Positions 1 through 11,296 of a stretch of DNA of 64,000 bases are shown piece by piece. The stretch comes from Fennellomyces sp. T-0311. Lineage: Eukaryota > Mucoromycota > Mucoromycetes > Mucorales > Lichtheimiaceae. The stretch covers positions 27,504 to 91,503 of the forward strand of contig JALLLT010000080.1 in NCBI GenBank assembly GCA_025266875.1. Reading direction: 5' to 3'. The notes under the pieces were generated by a model. It made no database searches. It was not told the origin of the DNA and saw only the letters and a list, made by a program, of their open reading frames with translations. The position numbers and the translations under genes are program-made. Position 1 is the first letter of the stretch; each line of letters opens with the position of its first letter.

Positions 1-1519
1 AAACTGTACATGTTCATTTCTCCACGCAATAATACGCTGCAATTGAACTTTTGAAAGCATGCAGGAAGTGCCCCTCAAAAAAGCGTATTTGAGTGCCACA
101 GTAGTATTTCATATGAAAATTGTCATTTGTGCCATTTCCACCTGACCTTCATGCTTTACCATGCCTTGGGACCGCGGATCAAATAGAACGGAAATAAGTA
201 ATCCCATGGAAGATTGTCGAAATCAGTATTTCCAAAGAATGATTTTTTCTTCGCATAGTTGTCAATCGCGCATGTCATTGATTATGATAATCATACCAGT
301 AGAGCTACCATTTCAAGAATGAATGCCTCAGACACATATAGTATTGCTACACTATATTTTTCTGGATCTGCTATTTGTGTCATGATTAACGCCTAGGTAA
401 GCGTAAGATCGGCAAGGAGATAGCACTTTGTAAATACCATGTACGTATTTTACCCGTTGCACGCATAAGCATGGCACTTTGGGTACAAACTGCTCAGGAT
501 CGAAGATTCATGCTAACGTGGACTTTATTTACATGGCCTATTTACTGCGAAGCCTACATTATCTACGAAGGTTGTACGAAACTCGCTGCTGATGGCAACT
601 GTGGATAATAAACCCAGGGGCAATAGATGAAGTGTATAATAAGTACTTTTTCATTGGTACATTGGTACATTGCGACAGCAAATGCGTCCCGCCAGTGTTA
701 GTACAACATTCCACGGGTACTTATCGATGTGTCATGGGACCAGCTGCCGCTCCAGTAGTCAAGGTACCTTCTCCTTCGAAAAAGAAGATATGCTACAATA
801 CAGCCAAAAGTCATTTCCGACATCCATTGTATCTAGCTTCCAGGTGCTCGTTTTATATTTATATCTAATCGATACGCACGTATTGTACTTGCTCTTATCC
901 GGTGTGGTCAGATTATTTTGTGGTCATTTTGAGATAGCCAAGGAAGAAAAAGAAAGTTATTATTGCAAGCATCTGCTATACTTATAGAGCACGAGCGCAC
1001 AAAGCTATATACGTTGACTATTAATGGCGACGCGTATAAGCCTACCGCGAGGATGCATGCATACACAGTGGGATACCAAAAATGGCAACTGTTTTTCAGT
1101 AGAAAATTTGGGTCTTGGGATACAGGGTAACGGGCACCCACTCCTCCTTGGTCTTTATTTTCCTCTTTTTTTTTCTATCTATCTCTTTATAGCCCTGTTA
1201 CATTAAACCCATCATGAACCAATATGGCGAGCCTATATTTCGTGATCAAGAAATTCATGCGACACACACATACACTCGAAAATTTTGCGGATGCATGTCA
1301 CTTCAAGGCGGAGGGATTTTAGCGTGCTTGATATGGCTTGTAAGCGCGAAAAAAAAAGCTGTCCCTCGATCCTAAACAGATATTGCCAGGGTTTAAATCT
1401 TTACGGAGCAATTTTGTCGTTCCAGGATCGAAGTCGTAAGTACGGAGAAGATATGCAGAAACACCGTTTTGCAAACCAAGGATGCAGCCATTTTTTCTTA
1501 TCTAGATCATAATGCTCTC
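1..1519. other. Gene-poor left edge
   Basis: I see no convincing gene here. Short open frames near 632-987 and 1285-1512 lack recognisable motifs and overlap each other in several frames. The last part may hold a 5' UTR or an extra upstream exon of the small membrane protein that follows, because a GTAAGT-like site lies near 1435 and an AG near 1507. Confidence 0.4.
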
Positions 1520-2248
1520 ATGGTCCAAGGAGCAGTCTGCGTAACATTTCTTTTCGCAGCGCTGTTTGCACTGTTTGCATTAATTGCGGTACTGATGTTT
1601 GGATGAGTGAAAGCCAAAGTGAATAAGGAGGAGTTATTGACAAAACAATCGGATAGAACAAACCCGCCATCCTCCGCAACGCGCACCGGACAATGTGGAT
1701 CGTTGTTTTCATATTCATCATCAATCTCTTTATCGACATTATACTGTTCGGCGTGCAGCGGCCGCAATTCAACGACTGGTGCATCGACAAATCGCGCAAC
1801 CAGCTAGATGACAATGTCAACATCACACTGGTGGAACAGGCTCAAAGCGCGAATCTGTACAACTGCGACAAGTTATGGGAGGATGAGCTTAAATTTGCCA
1901 TTGTCCTCTTTGTTATGATTGCCATCTGTTATGCAAGTTTCAAAAAGATTCGTTTTGATGCCATCATTAATCCACTATATCTATGTATATATATAGATGT
2001 ACTGGGCCCTCTGCTTGTGGTCGTACGCCCAAAAGCGGCTTTACTTCTTTCAGCCTTTCATTCCACCGCATTTTGGACCCACTGGACCTGCAGCAGGTGC
2101 CATGCCTCCTCCACATGGAACGCTGATGAACCTGAAGCCCCAGCGGTCCGATGATCTTGAACGAGGGAGCCCTGATATCACCGCAAGGGCAGGTACATGG
2201 CTCTCATCCATGCTTTCCCGACTTGCGCTGAGGAGTCGGCCCGGTTAA
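1520..2248 (+). CDS. Small multi-pass membrane protein, unrecognised
   Basis: I do not recognise the family. The best model has three exons, 1520-1588, 1657-1932 and 1997-2248, giving 198 aa in one frame. Intron 1 has a weak GTACTG donor. Intron 2 uses a GC-AG pair with a GCAAGT donor; this is the only combination I found that keeps the frame. Exon 1 is almost all hydrophobic. Exon 2 opens with a segment reading WIVVFIFIINLF, and a further hydrophobic stretch spans the exon 2/3 junction and ends in YWALCLW, so three to four membrane spans are expected. The tail is proline- and glycine-rich (PPHFGPTGP). A soluble loop of about 45 residues containing two Cys separates the middle spans. An upstream exon is possible. 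Function is unknown; the copper-fist gene follows on the same strand. Confidence 0.55.
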
Positions 2249-2418
2249 TGATGCATATGTGCTTCGTTTTTAAAATCTCCCTCATCCACCACTTTACAAA
2301 ACAGATACCACCTCAGAACCCTTGATTTTCTTGGAAAACTTAAATTAGTAAAAAAAAAAACGTGGCGCGGACAATCTTCGCAGTCGAGAACCGTGATCCG
2401 TTTTCTTCTATTCACATT

Positions 2419-2874
2419 ATGGCCATTATGAGAGATGGCGTCAAGTACGCCTGGTAAGTTCATGCTGCTATCCCAATGTACTTGTCTTGACACTCTAGGA
2501 AGCCGCTCTTGCATTCGAGGACATCGTGTAAAAAGCTGTCAACATGACGATCGTGAACTTATTGCTGTTCCAAAACGGGGACGACAAGTGAGCCAATGCC
2601 AGCATTGTCGTCATTTACGAGTAACAAAGAAATCGCATGTTAAGTGCACTTGTGCGGTTACGCCAGGTAAAATCAACGTTATGCTCTTTAGCGCACGTTT
2701 TCCTCACACAGAAGCGCACGCTCAGCGCCCAACCCACTCAACGGTTGCCTGTGTGAAATTCTCAACTCATGCTCCTGTACCGCAGCACACCTTCACGATG
2801 CAGTTGTCCAGGATACCAATAATGATCGCGATAGTAACTGGTCGCCGGGTACAAGCAGTGCCCTACCCGAATGA
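2419..2874 (+). CDS. Compact copper-fist DNA-binding protein
   Basis: This is a copper-fist (CUF1/ACE1/MAC1 class) protein. These are copper-sensing, zinc-containing DNA-binding factors of the nucleus. Exons 2419-2453, 2503-2666 and 2726-2874 join in frame to 115 aa. The introns are 49 bp and 59 bp with GTAAGT and GTAAAA donors. The N-terminal module has the expected ligands Cys12, Cys15, Cys24 and His26, the core CIRGHRVKSC, an RGR minor-groove motif (KRGRQVSQC) and closing Cys residues in HVKCTC. Exon 3 carries a second cluster, GCLCEILNSCSC, of form CxC-x5-CxC with a His just downstream, resembling the copper-binding repeats of MAC1/CUF1 activators. Family members are usually 200-450 aa, so this one lacks a long activation region. 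Its stop lies 10 bp from the stop of the converging DnaJ gene. If the second intron is not spliced, the frame runs on to 2920. Confidence 0.8.
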
Positions 2875-2883
2875 CGCTCCTTT

Positions 2884-4151
2884 TTATTTCGATCTGTGTC
2901 GCCTTAGGTTGTTAGGATAAGGCTGTGATCGATGCTGTTGGCGTGTGCTATGATCATTCGGTCCTTCTGAAATGTAATGGGCTGTTCCAGGCCGATGTCC
3001 GGACTGCAGTGTGTTCTGCTGCTCTACGCCATTGACCGTTGTACGCATCCGTCCATTTCCATAGTCTTCCGTAACAGTTGTTCCCTAAAATACATGATGG
3101 ATTGTAGTTGTTTCCTTTGTGTCACACAACTATGTATTTAACTTACGTTTGCATCCTGAACTCTTGTGATGGTAACTGTTTGCGCCTGACCATCTACAAT
3201 TTTGGTGCTGCGTGATACACTTCTGCTGGTGCCACCGCCAGCACCACCAAAGCTGCTGCTGCTGCTGCTAAAGCTGACAGATGAGCCCATTCCTCCGCCA
3301 AGCATGCCATGCATTCCCATCCCAAAGCCTCCTGAAAAGAATGGATCTTGCGCACCGTGTGAGCGAGCAAACATGTGGCGACCGCCAAATGGGTCTCTTG
3401 CAAAGAACGGATCGTCGAAAGGGCTGTTGCCAAATGGATCCCTGGCATGATGCGCTCCCCTTGGACGGCCGCCAGAGAACGGATCTCTTGATCCACCTGG
3501 GGTACCACCAAACATAAAGCCAGCTAAGCAATGACTTTAGTATACTCCCCGGCAGCTGAGATGTGTAAAAAGCTTACGAAGGCCGAACGGATCCATTTGG
3601 TGCGAAGCAAAGAATTGTGCAAATATTTCTTCCGGAGAATGGAACTTGCGAGAGAGCGCATGTGTAAGTTTCTGTACGAAGGTGTTGCTGCATGGATAGT
3701 TAAGGGACTTACATGGAACCCGCCAAAGTGGCCAAACATGTCATCTTCCGCATTTGCATTTCCGTATCTCCTTTCATGATCGTACGTTTGTCGTCTCTCG
3801 GCTTTACAGAAATAGGATGAGTCAGGGTATACGCTACCGTCATACTGCGGCTCTTACTCACGATCCGACAAGATCTCGTATGCATGGCTACTGATGAATC
3901 AGAAACTGCTGCAGCCATGCCAATAGTGAAGAGCTCTGTTACCTGATTTCTTTGAACTGGTGTTGGCCAAGTAAGTAAGCTATGGACTGGACCAGCACAC
4001 TTGTTCAGCTTTTTACCTTTTCCGCTGCACCTGGTTCGTTGTTCTTGTCCGGATGGAACTTCAGCGCAAGCTTGCGGTATGCTTTTCGAACCTCATCGGA
4101 TGTTGCAGATTCTGAAATCTCAAGTACTTCGTAGTAGTCAATTTGCACCAT
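2884..4151 (-). CDS. DnaJ (Hsp40) co-chaperone, DNAJB6-like
   Basis: A J-domain co-chaperone that would stimulate Hsp70 ATPase and hold misfolded clients. The first exon starts at 4151 with [12 protein letters not shown] and contains the HPD motif (KFHPDKN). Following exons give the end of the J domain (FKEI, then AYEILSD), a short linker, and a glycine/phenylalanine-rich region with repeated RDPFG-type units (about 3280-3515). A serine-rich run follows, then a C-terminal segment with the TEDYGNG turn typical of DNAJB2/6/7/8-type proteins. At least five introns of about 45-90 bp are visible. There is no CxxCxGxG zinc domain, so it is not a type I protein. It converges with the copper-fist gene with a gap of only about 10 bp. 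Membership in the J family is certain; the precise subfamily is inferred. Confidence 0.88.
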
Positions 4152-4554
4152 GGAGAAAACAGGGAATGAAGTGATAGCGTTACTCGCGCATACAGCACCA
4201 TTTTTTTTAATGCACCGGGTCCGCCAATCACATTAGAGCAGTAGAACTTTCGAGGCCACTTCCGAGATAAGGCACGGCACCATGCTGATAACTACGGATT
4301 GAGTTGGGATCCGCTGGTGTAGCCGTTGGTGCTGGTGCCTATTGCCGATATCGCCACTGACAGATACAGCACTGAACGATATTTGGGTGCGGTACGCATG
4401 TCAAGCGGATTATGACGTTGTTATGACAACAATTCGCATATGGTTGACGAATATACGGTATGTACAGATGTATCAACTCTTTAATAGTGGTAGTGATATG
4501 GAAAGATCTGGCAGAGCCATGTGTTTTCCCGGCTGTGGATGATTCTCGTCCCTA
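4152..4554. other. Intergenic, DnaJ upstream / PP4 downstream
   Basis: This is the spacer between the DnaJ start and the stop of the upstream phosphatase gene. Short frames near 4342-4542 are not supported by motifs. It presumably holds the DnaJ promoter and the phosphatase 3' UTR. Confidence 0.5.
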
Positions 4555-6003
4555 TTACAAGAAGTAATCGGGCAGGGACTTCTTTACCATCAATCCCCGA
4601 CTATCCTGCTGTGGAACGAGTTAGAAAACACATCCGCACGGTATGCTTGGTGCGCCTACCTGCGGCGCTGCATCGAATATCTTGTACTCTCTATTCAAGC
4701 TGTCATCCAGCTTCAATATAGCTGCGATGTTTCCGCAACTGCAAAGCATCCGTGAGTCCCTTCTGAGGGCGACTCCCCGCAGGCATTCGACTTACCGATA
4801 ACAATAATTGGGTGCAGACCATACTGTGACGATCGTGTTATTAAACATCAACTTGTATCCCTCCATGACCAGCTGGTGAGCTCGAGCGATCAGTTCCAGA
4901 TTATTAGTGTGCAAAAACTAACATCACAGGTCACAAGGAAAGAAAAACAAACACGTTATATCTGGACACCTACCCGTTGTACGACATCGCCTCCAAATAA
5001 GTATCCTGCGCCGCGTGGACTGTAGCCCCAGCCTTCGATCTCTGCAGGCCGTCAGCGTTCCTGCAACAGTTCATGCATCTGCTCTTACCATCAGGATCCG
5101 ACCATAAAAGGTCGCACATTGCACCATCATGTGGCACTTCCTGCTTTCTGTCAATTGTTCGAATCTAGATATAAAAAAAAACGATCGAATGAGCTACTTT
5201 TTGACGTCTCGGCGTCATGAGGCCCATACCTGATCCAGCGTGGTTATGCTTGGTGACAGGCCTCCGTGGACACAGAAGATTTTGTTGTCGATGATTGCGC
5301 TGAGGCTGAGATAGTCAAAGATCTCGCAGCAGTACCGCCATACGTTGGCCGAGCCATATTTGCGAATGCACTCTTCATAGAAACCATACACTTGCGTGAT
5401 CTGCCTGCTCTCGTGATTGCCTCGGATAAGTGTTATTCGGTCAGGGTAACGCACTTTCAACGCCAGAAGGAGGAGGAAGGTTTCAACCGAGTAAAATCCA
5501 CGATCCACAAAGTCGCCTACCGTCCGTATGAGTCAGCACACACACACACACACACTCTCTCTCTCTCTCAAGCAGTCTAAACGGTCAGTAAATACCCATA
5601 AACAAGTAGTTGGTATCGGGGCATTCGCCGCCTACGGTGAACAATTCTTTAAGATCGTGGAATTGTCCTACAGAGTCAACAAGTTAGTAAAGCGAGGGCA
5701 TAAATAGTCCACCGATCGTGTCTAATCGCACCGTGAATATCGCCGCAGATCTAATCGAGACCAAAGATGAATTGCTTGCTGCCATAATTGCCAACCGCTA
5801 AACCTCCATACCGTAACTGGGGCATCGACTCGTTGAACATTGCTTTCTTCAACAAGAATCTCTCTTGCTTTTTGGCATAACTCTTTTACTTCTTGCTCCG
5901 AGATAATTTCGCCCTGCCGTAATTGTTCGAGCTGTCTTTATAGTTTTGCTTTAGTAGAGCGAATTAAACCTGCTCTAATGTAGTACCGATCGAGCTGCCC
6001 CAT
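4555..6003 (-). CDS. PPH3: PP4-type serine/threonine protein phosphatase catalytic subunit
   Basis: Catalytic subunit of a PPP-family Ser/Thr phosphatase, closest in my reading to PP4 (PPP4C/Pph3). PP4 dephosphorylates DNA-damage and signalling substrates. The gene is split into about eight exons. The start MGQLDR is followed by an intron and then [10 protein letters not shown], as in PP4. All three metal-binding signatures are present: GDIHG (in a tiny exon near 5735-5750), GDFVDRG and RGNHE. The helix [12 protein letters not shown] and the substrate loop [14 protein letters not shown] follow. The last exon ends in LPDYFL, the methylatable YFL tail shared by PP2A, PP4 and PP6. An exon boundary lies within the GDxHG region. 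A CA/CT microsatellite sits in the intron just before the DFVDRG exon. PP2A and PP6 are the alternatives; the long stretch [19 protein letters not shown] favours PP4. Confidence 0.93.
5537..5569. repeat. (CA)n(CT)n microsatellite in a PP4 intron
   Basis: Nine CA units run straight into about seven CT units. On the coding (minus) strand this gives an AG-rich then TG-rich tract inside the intron that precedes the GDFVDRG exon. It is likely to be length-variable between strains. Confidence 0.9.
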
Positions 6004-7057
6004 GATCTGCTTGTGGTTGTGAAAGAAAAAAAGGCCGGAGACTCTTGACCCGCGCAGAGCCGCTGAATGTCCGCGACAATTTTTAAAAAAGCTATGACTA
6101 CATGGATTTTGTCATACATAGTGGTTGCTACTACAGCAATAAGTTAGTTGTGATAAAGAATTCTTGTCAACTTGTCGCCTATGCTACCTTCGTACATGGC
6201 CACACATCATACAACTACGTGCCTAGCCTTCTATGACACTACTTTTTGTCATTGAAAGTGTGACAGATATTTCTAGTAGAAGCTGTGAATTCTGTTATAA
6301 GAGGCGATAAGTAACCTACGTAGGGATGTAATACCATGCTTTTGATTCTGCCATTAATGAGTTGATTGTTGTTGACGCTTGGTGTAGACAAACCACCCAC
6401 CTCCGCCTCTACGGTACTTGCCTCATTCGCACTTTCGCTGAGTATAACTGCTTTGTTTGATGGGTACCTTGCTACTGAGTCATTGGCCAAGTGAAACAAC
6501 ATACTTTATTGATTGAAGATGACTGTGGGACTCACATCCAATGTCAAAGGTGGTATCTTGCAAAGGGCCGAGACCCTGCCTTGTTGGTATTTGGCATCTG
6601 TGTCTAAACCAGTACAGCACGTCTCCCCGATAGTCATGATTCATATTCTCATATTCTGTGAGTATAGTGCTTTTCAGCTAAAAATTCCTTTTGATAAGTA
6701 TTTTGCGCACCGAGAACCCAACTTCAATAAACTATTACATAGGAATAGAAGAAGCGGTAGTAGTTAAAGCGGACTTGGCGGATACAGCATTATGAGGCGC
6801 ATGTTATCATGAGTGATAAGACGAGCAATACATACAGTGTGTTTATTTACGAACAAATGTCCGCTGAATCAAATGCTAGTTTAAACAGCTGACAAGACTC
6901 AAATGCCATCCTGTATCGTCGGTATCCTGCTGCCAGTTATCAATAGCTTGCTTATCATGCAGCTGTTGTCGCTATGCGATGGGTGGAGCTGTGTTCTGAA
7001 TGAATGTAAGTAGTCGCATCAGCGTTTATTTATGGCGCTGTGTCCTTTTTGTTGTGA
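6004..7057. other. Gene-free stretch with weak minus-strand open frames
   Basis: No supported gene. On the minus strand, 6239-6502 is open for 87 codons (start MLFHLANDSVARYP), and just upstream a second stretch in another frame contains GDVLYWFRHRCQIP. Their composition is protein-like but I do not recognise them, and no splice pair joining them is obvious. They could be parts of a decayed gene. Confidence 0.3.
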
Positions 7058-7765
7058 TATATCATCGGATGCTTCCGTTTTGCTTGAAAATCTTCTAGCA
7101 ATGAACCAGATTACTAATGAATCACGGGATTCACTTTACCCATAGTCAGGTATAAATATGCAGCTTGGCAAAAGTACCTTTGTACCTTGGACTTTTTCGT
7201 AACGATGAGCTATACGTATTTTATGTTGATCTTAGAGTATATCAATCTTCTATGTAACGTTTATAGTAATGAAAATGTCCACAATGACTTTCTAGGTTCC
7301 TTGGAACACAAAGTAAGTCGCGGTTGGGTAATAATACACAATGTTGCACTGCTGACGACAGCTGTATTTTTCACCAAGTGTCTTTCCTTCGCTGTTGCTG
7401 TCCTGGTAGTAGGGCAACGTATCATCCTAAAAAGTGCCGTGTCTTGCCACGACACAGATGGCAAAATCGCTGGCGACTATGGTTGGTGTGGCCTTCGTCT
7501 AGAAGTATCAAACTGTCTTACGTGATAGGTGACTTTAAAGAAGCTTTGGAGAGTATGATACTTACTAAAGAACATTTTTCCGCTGTATGCAATCTACTAT
7601 CCAATATCTGATCGTCTGTTAGATTTGCTTACGGTAAGTTGGTATAAAGTATACTTCTTGATTTTCTGTTACTGAAATCAGATCTTTCTAGCGCTTAAAT
7701 GGATGGGATTGATTGGATATGTAGTAGTGTTGTTTCGGCGGAGAATTATTCATAAATGAAGATAG
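7058..7765 (+). repeat. Dispersed repeat, 5'-truncated copy (partner at 51987-52691)
   Basis: About 700 bp here align end to end with 51987-52691 in the same orientation, with many substitutions and small indels (by eye clearly above 80% identity). Shared landmarks include TATCATCGG at the left edge, GGTTCCTTGGAACAC versus GGCTCCTTGGAACAC in the middle, and GATGGGATTGATTGGATA near the right edge. At 52 kb the same segment follows a decayed LINE reverse transcriptase, so this copy is most simply a 5'-truncated insertion of that element's 3' region. Both copies have lost any continuous reading frame. Confidence 0.75.
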
Positions 7766-8424
7766 TTCATCTCAAAAAGCAAGTGACTTGGTTCGAGTGC
7801 GATGCTTTATGGACATAATATATTTTGGGATAGGTAATTAACCTTTTGGTATGCGCCTCGTACAGCATAGAAGTCGACACGTAATGTTGTCTATTTGTTC
7901 AATATGTAAACATTGCCACGTAGTCTAGTTTTCGGACTATACTGTAATGCCTACCCTTTCTCGCGCACGATGGCTAATCTTTTTCTGTATGGGTTCTGCG
8001 ATGGAGCAAATGGTAAAGTAACTCGATATATATTCCATGTTTTGTATAAAGTATGCTTATAACTTTATTATCTCAGTATTGCACGCCGCTGTCAATCTCC
8101 AGATAGATTCAGGTCGAACTACCAAATCGGAGTGTGAGCATAATCACGGCCAATTGGTCCGTGCGTCGAACCTCGGTCGTCAATATCGAATTTATCAGCG
8201 CCTTGCGAACTGGTTGTACTAAATGTTCACAGCACTGCATATGCCAGCGTATTTGTAATAGGTAGTGACAAGAATAATTATTAAAAATAAGAGTACATAA
8301 ACACATAGCAGTAAGATTTCACATTGTTTAATAGTAGACTTATTTGCATGAGCATATGCCAAGTAGCGATTCTATAGCCACCTTCGAGAACAACGTGTCT
8401 GTTTACAATAAATACAGATGCTGT
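7766..8424. other. Intergenic
   Basis: No gene or repeat recognised. Open frames here are short and AT-driven. The right end would hold the 3' UTR of the aminopeptidase gene. Confidence 0.4.
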
Positions 8425-10640
8425 TTAATCGACAACGATTCGTGCCTCCAATTCAGAAAACTCTTCAAAGAAGACCTAGATGACACTACCATAAGTAACA
8501 CGTAGTATACGATTACAAGGGAACGTACCTGCAACAGATCAATTCCGTGCTTGACATCATCAGTACCACCTACTTCACGGATGGAATGCATACTCAATTG
8601 AGGGTTGCCCACATCTAAAACATACTACGTGAGAACCTTTATGAACACACGGGAGTGTATAATAAACTTACCAACGGTACGGAGACCCAACTTTGCGCTG
8701 AGCATAGGACCAATGGTAGATCCGCATGGACTATCGTTACGAACAACAAATTCCTAGAAATACCGTATATGAGCGGTTGGATACGCTAGATGGAAGACAC
8801 CAAGCAACTCACCTGGATTGGAATCACATGCTTCTTTGCCAACTCTTTCAGCACCAAGCTAGTAACTGCTGTAGTGGCATATCTCTGCGAGTTCAGTCTC
8901 CCAGAAATTAGCACCGACAAAGTCCGCTGTCTGTACAATTGCGACCTACCTGATTGGCATTGACCTTGATGACGGTACCCTTGTGCATTTGAGGGCGGTG
9001 GTTTTCCTCGTGCTTGTCCGAATAGTTAGGATGGACAGCGTGCGCCATGTCTGCACTAATGAGAATACTCTTGTGCATTGACTCTGCGAAAGCCGTTGGA
9101 CTGCCGACTTCGCCGGATGCCAGTTTGGTAACGGCCAAACGATGAAGGGTACCAGGCAAAAGGTTGGAATCGGCACCGTGGGCGGTGGTGCTGCCGATTT
9201 CTTCATTGTCGAAGCAGACACCGACACGAATGTTAGTGTCATTTTCGATATTTTTGGCCTGGGTCAAGGCACGGATGGTGCAGTAGGTCATTTCCTGGTT
9301 GTCGAGGCGGGGCGAAAAGATGAATTCGTTGCATACACCGCCGATTGTCGAGGCCTGGATAATGATATTGCTCAGCTATCGTTGATCAACCTTGAAATCT
9401 CCCAAAGTCATTACCTGAGTATCATAAAGTGCCAGCTCGAAGTCGCGGATCTGGCTCGCTTTGGCAAACGTTTGTCAGGGAAAATATATTACAGTGACGC
9501 TTCGATTCGCTTTACTCACGTTTGACACCCATCTCTTCAGCAAGGACGCGAACCAACAGCGAATGGTGGCCGTCCTCAGCTTCAATGTGCTCACCGCCTT
9601 CTATCTTGTTCAGCTCACTGAGGAACGAATCAGTGAGTAAGCATACACGATCATTACCCTTCGTGCTAGACATACGCTTTGGTTGCTGTAGCCAAGATTG
9701 GCGCTAATTGAGTTTCCTTGTTGAACGTGAACTATATGGATCCAAGATCAGCAGCCAAACATTCGTGCCGTAGCTGTGTGACTTACAGTGTCGTTGGCGG
9801 TGCGATCCAGATGGATAGCGAGCGTTGGAATACGCAACAGAGGTCTGCGATGGACCATAATGGTTAGATACGGTAATCCTGAGCATTCATTTCCCGCATA
9901 CGAGCATTACCGATCGACTTTGACCAACGTATGACGGTACATTCCGTGAGCGTCTTCGACCATGACGCGTCCTGCAACACTCAGATCACGATCGAACCAC
10001 GTGTGCCTGACCACTGCAATTAAGCCCAACTCGTATCCAACTACTTTACAACGGCTTACCAAATACCGCCTCCGTAAAGTTGAACACCAACCTCGAGGTA
10101 ACCGCTCTTCTCCTTCTTGGAGACGGGCTTCACCTACGAGGATTTTTTTATCGCCGCATGAATACAGAAAGCTCAACATGAGGTTATCGATAAGTACCTT
10201 GAGACACGGCGAATCGGTGTGGGCTCCCACGATCGAAAAACCGTTGCCGGGAGTGAACTTGCCACCCACAACGAACGCGACAATCGATGATCCATTTCGC
10301 GTAAAGTAATACTTTCCGGTGCGTTCAATCGCGCCATTCCAGTTATCTTTTTCCTTGATTTCTTTGAAGCCAGCCTAGCCGTTGCAAAGTCAATTGAGTC
10401 CTTCTAATTCTCAAGGACTCCATACCTGCTTGAGCAACAATGCGGCTTCGTGAGTGCAGTGGAAAGGGGAAGGCGACTTGTTGACGAAATCGATAAAATC
10501 GAGCGCTGCATGTACTGTTATTATAGATATTCAAGACGATTACCTTTCTATACAAGTACCTTCTTGAGGAATGGCAGGGTTGAACTGTAACCATTTGGTT
10601 GTTAGCGGTTGGTAATGGCTCGATGGAGAGGACTCACCAT
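8425..10640 (-). CDS. APE4: Aspartyl aminopeptidase (peptidase family M18)
   Basis: Cytosolic zinc aminopeptidase (DNPEP/Ape4) that removes N-terminal Asp or Glu. The expected metal-site blocks are present in order: GAHTDSP, then WFDRDLSVAGRV, DNEEIGS, SADMAHAVHPNYSDKHEENH and, near the C terminus, LSMHSIRE. The gene ends with ELEARIVVD and stop at 8425. About nine short introns split it. The N-terminal core exon reads PQEALDFIDFVNKSPSPFH. For that exon to be in frame, the best model starts at an ATG at 10638-10640 that is a 3-nt exon followed by a GTGAGT donor and an ACAG acceptor. An ATG at 10594 is out of frame. The identity is certain; the start is the weak point. A minus-strand coding fragment of unknown type ends 26 bp upstream. 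Confidence 0.9.
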
Positions 10641-10665
10641 TGCAGTGGAACTATGCGGGAAAGAG

Positions 10666-10960
10666 TTACTCCAGAATTGCGCGCTCTGTGAAACGCGACA
10701 TGAACAAACCCTGCACAACGGCGTGCTGGCACCAGTTGCCCTCGGTGATCAAACCTATCGGATGCCTTATTCTCTTGCAGAAGAAAACAGCAGGACCGAA
10801 ATCAGTGTATGCATCGCACTACTACATTGGTTCGTGAAAGAAGTCTCCATAACCGCCGATATTGATGACTTAAGAATTCGGGACCTCTTTACACCAATCG
10901 ACGTATTTTTCGTACTGTGCACTTATGGCGGTGTGGAATACAAGCACCGTCCTCAAATTG
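10666..10960 (-). pseudogene. Unrecognised minus-strand coding fragment(s)
   Basis: Reading the minus strand, several protein-like pieces occur in different frames: AQYEKYVDWCKEVPNS, NIGGYGDFFHEPM, and a last piece with ITEGNWCQHAVVQGLF running to a stop at 10666-10668. The regular Trp, Cys and Gly pattern looks like a real enzyme C-terminus, but the frame breaks and in-frame stops point to decay, or to introns I could not place. I do not recognise the family. It lies directly upstream of the aminopeptidase on the same strand. Confidence 0.3.
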
Positions 10961-11296
10961 AATTACATTGCTCGTAACAGTCCTCACATATCGAAACATG
11001 TACATAGCAGTGCTGTCTCACTGGATATGCGATGGTAAAGATCCCTGTCTTATCATATTGACATCCACATGTGCTGCTTGTACCTATGGGCAATACGATA
11101 TTGGCTATGGTGTAACCATGGAAAAGTTTTAAGGTGCCACCAGCGAGACCTGGAGATGGCATGTTTTACGACAAGGAAAAATGGCTTGAACGACCAAAAG
11201 AATAGCTGAGAGTGTAACTGATCATCGAGAAGGGCCATCCATGATAACAAGCAATCAGCGCGTGACAAGAATCGTGATAACGTCCTAAACATAGCT

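Noticed and set aside
632..987. Two overlapping plus-strand open frames of 78 and 105 codons
   Set aside because: No motif, no splice model, mutually exclusive frames, and composition no better than that of surrounding non-coding sequence.
2435..2920. Single uninterrupted frame for the copper-fist gene
   Set aside because: It would place a non-family leader before the Cys ligands and would overlap the DnaJ coding end. The spliced model restores the canonical N-terminus and a Cys-rich tail and stops just short of DnaJ.
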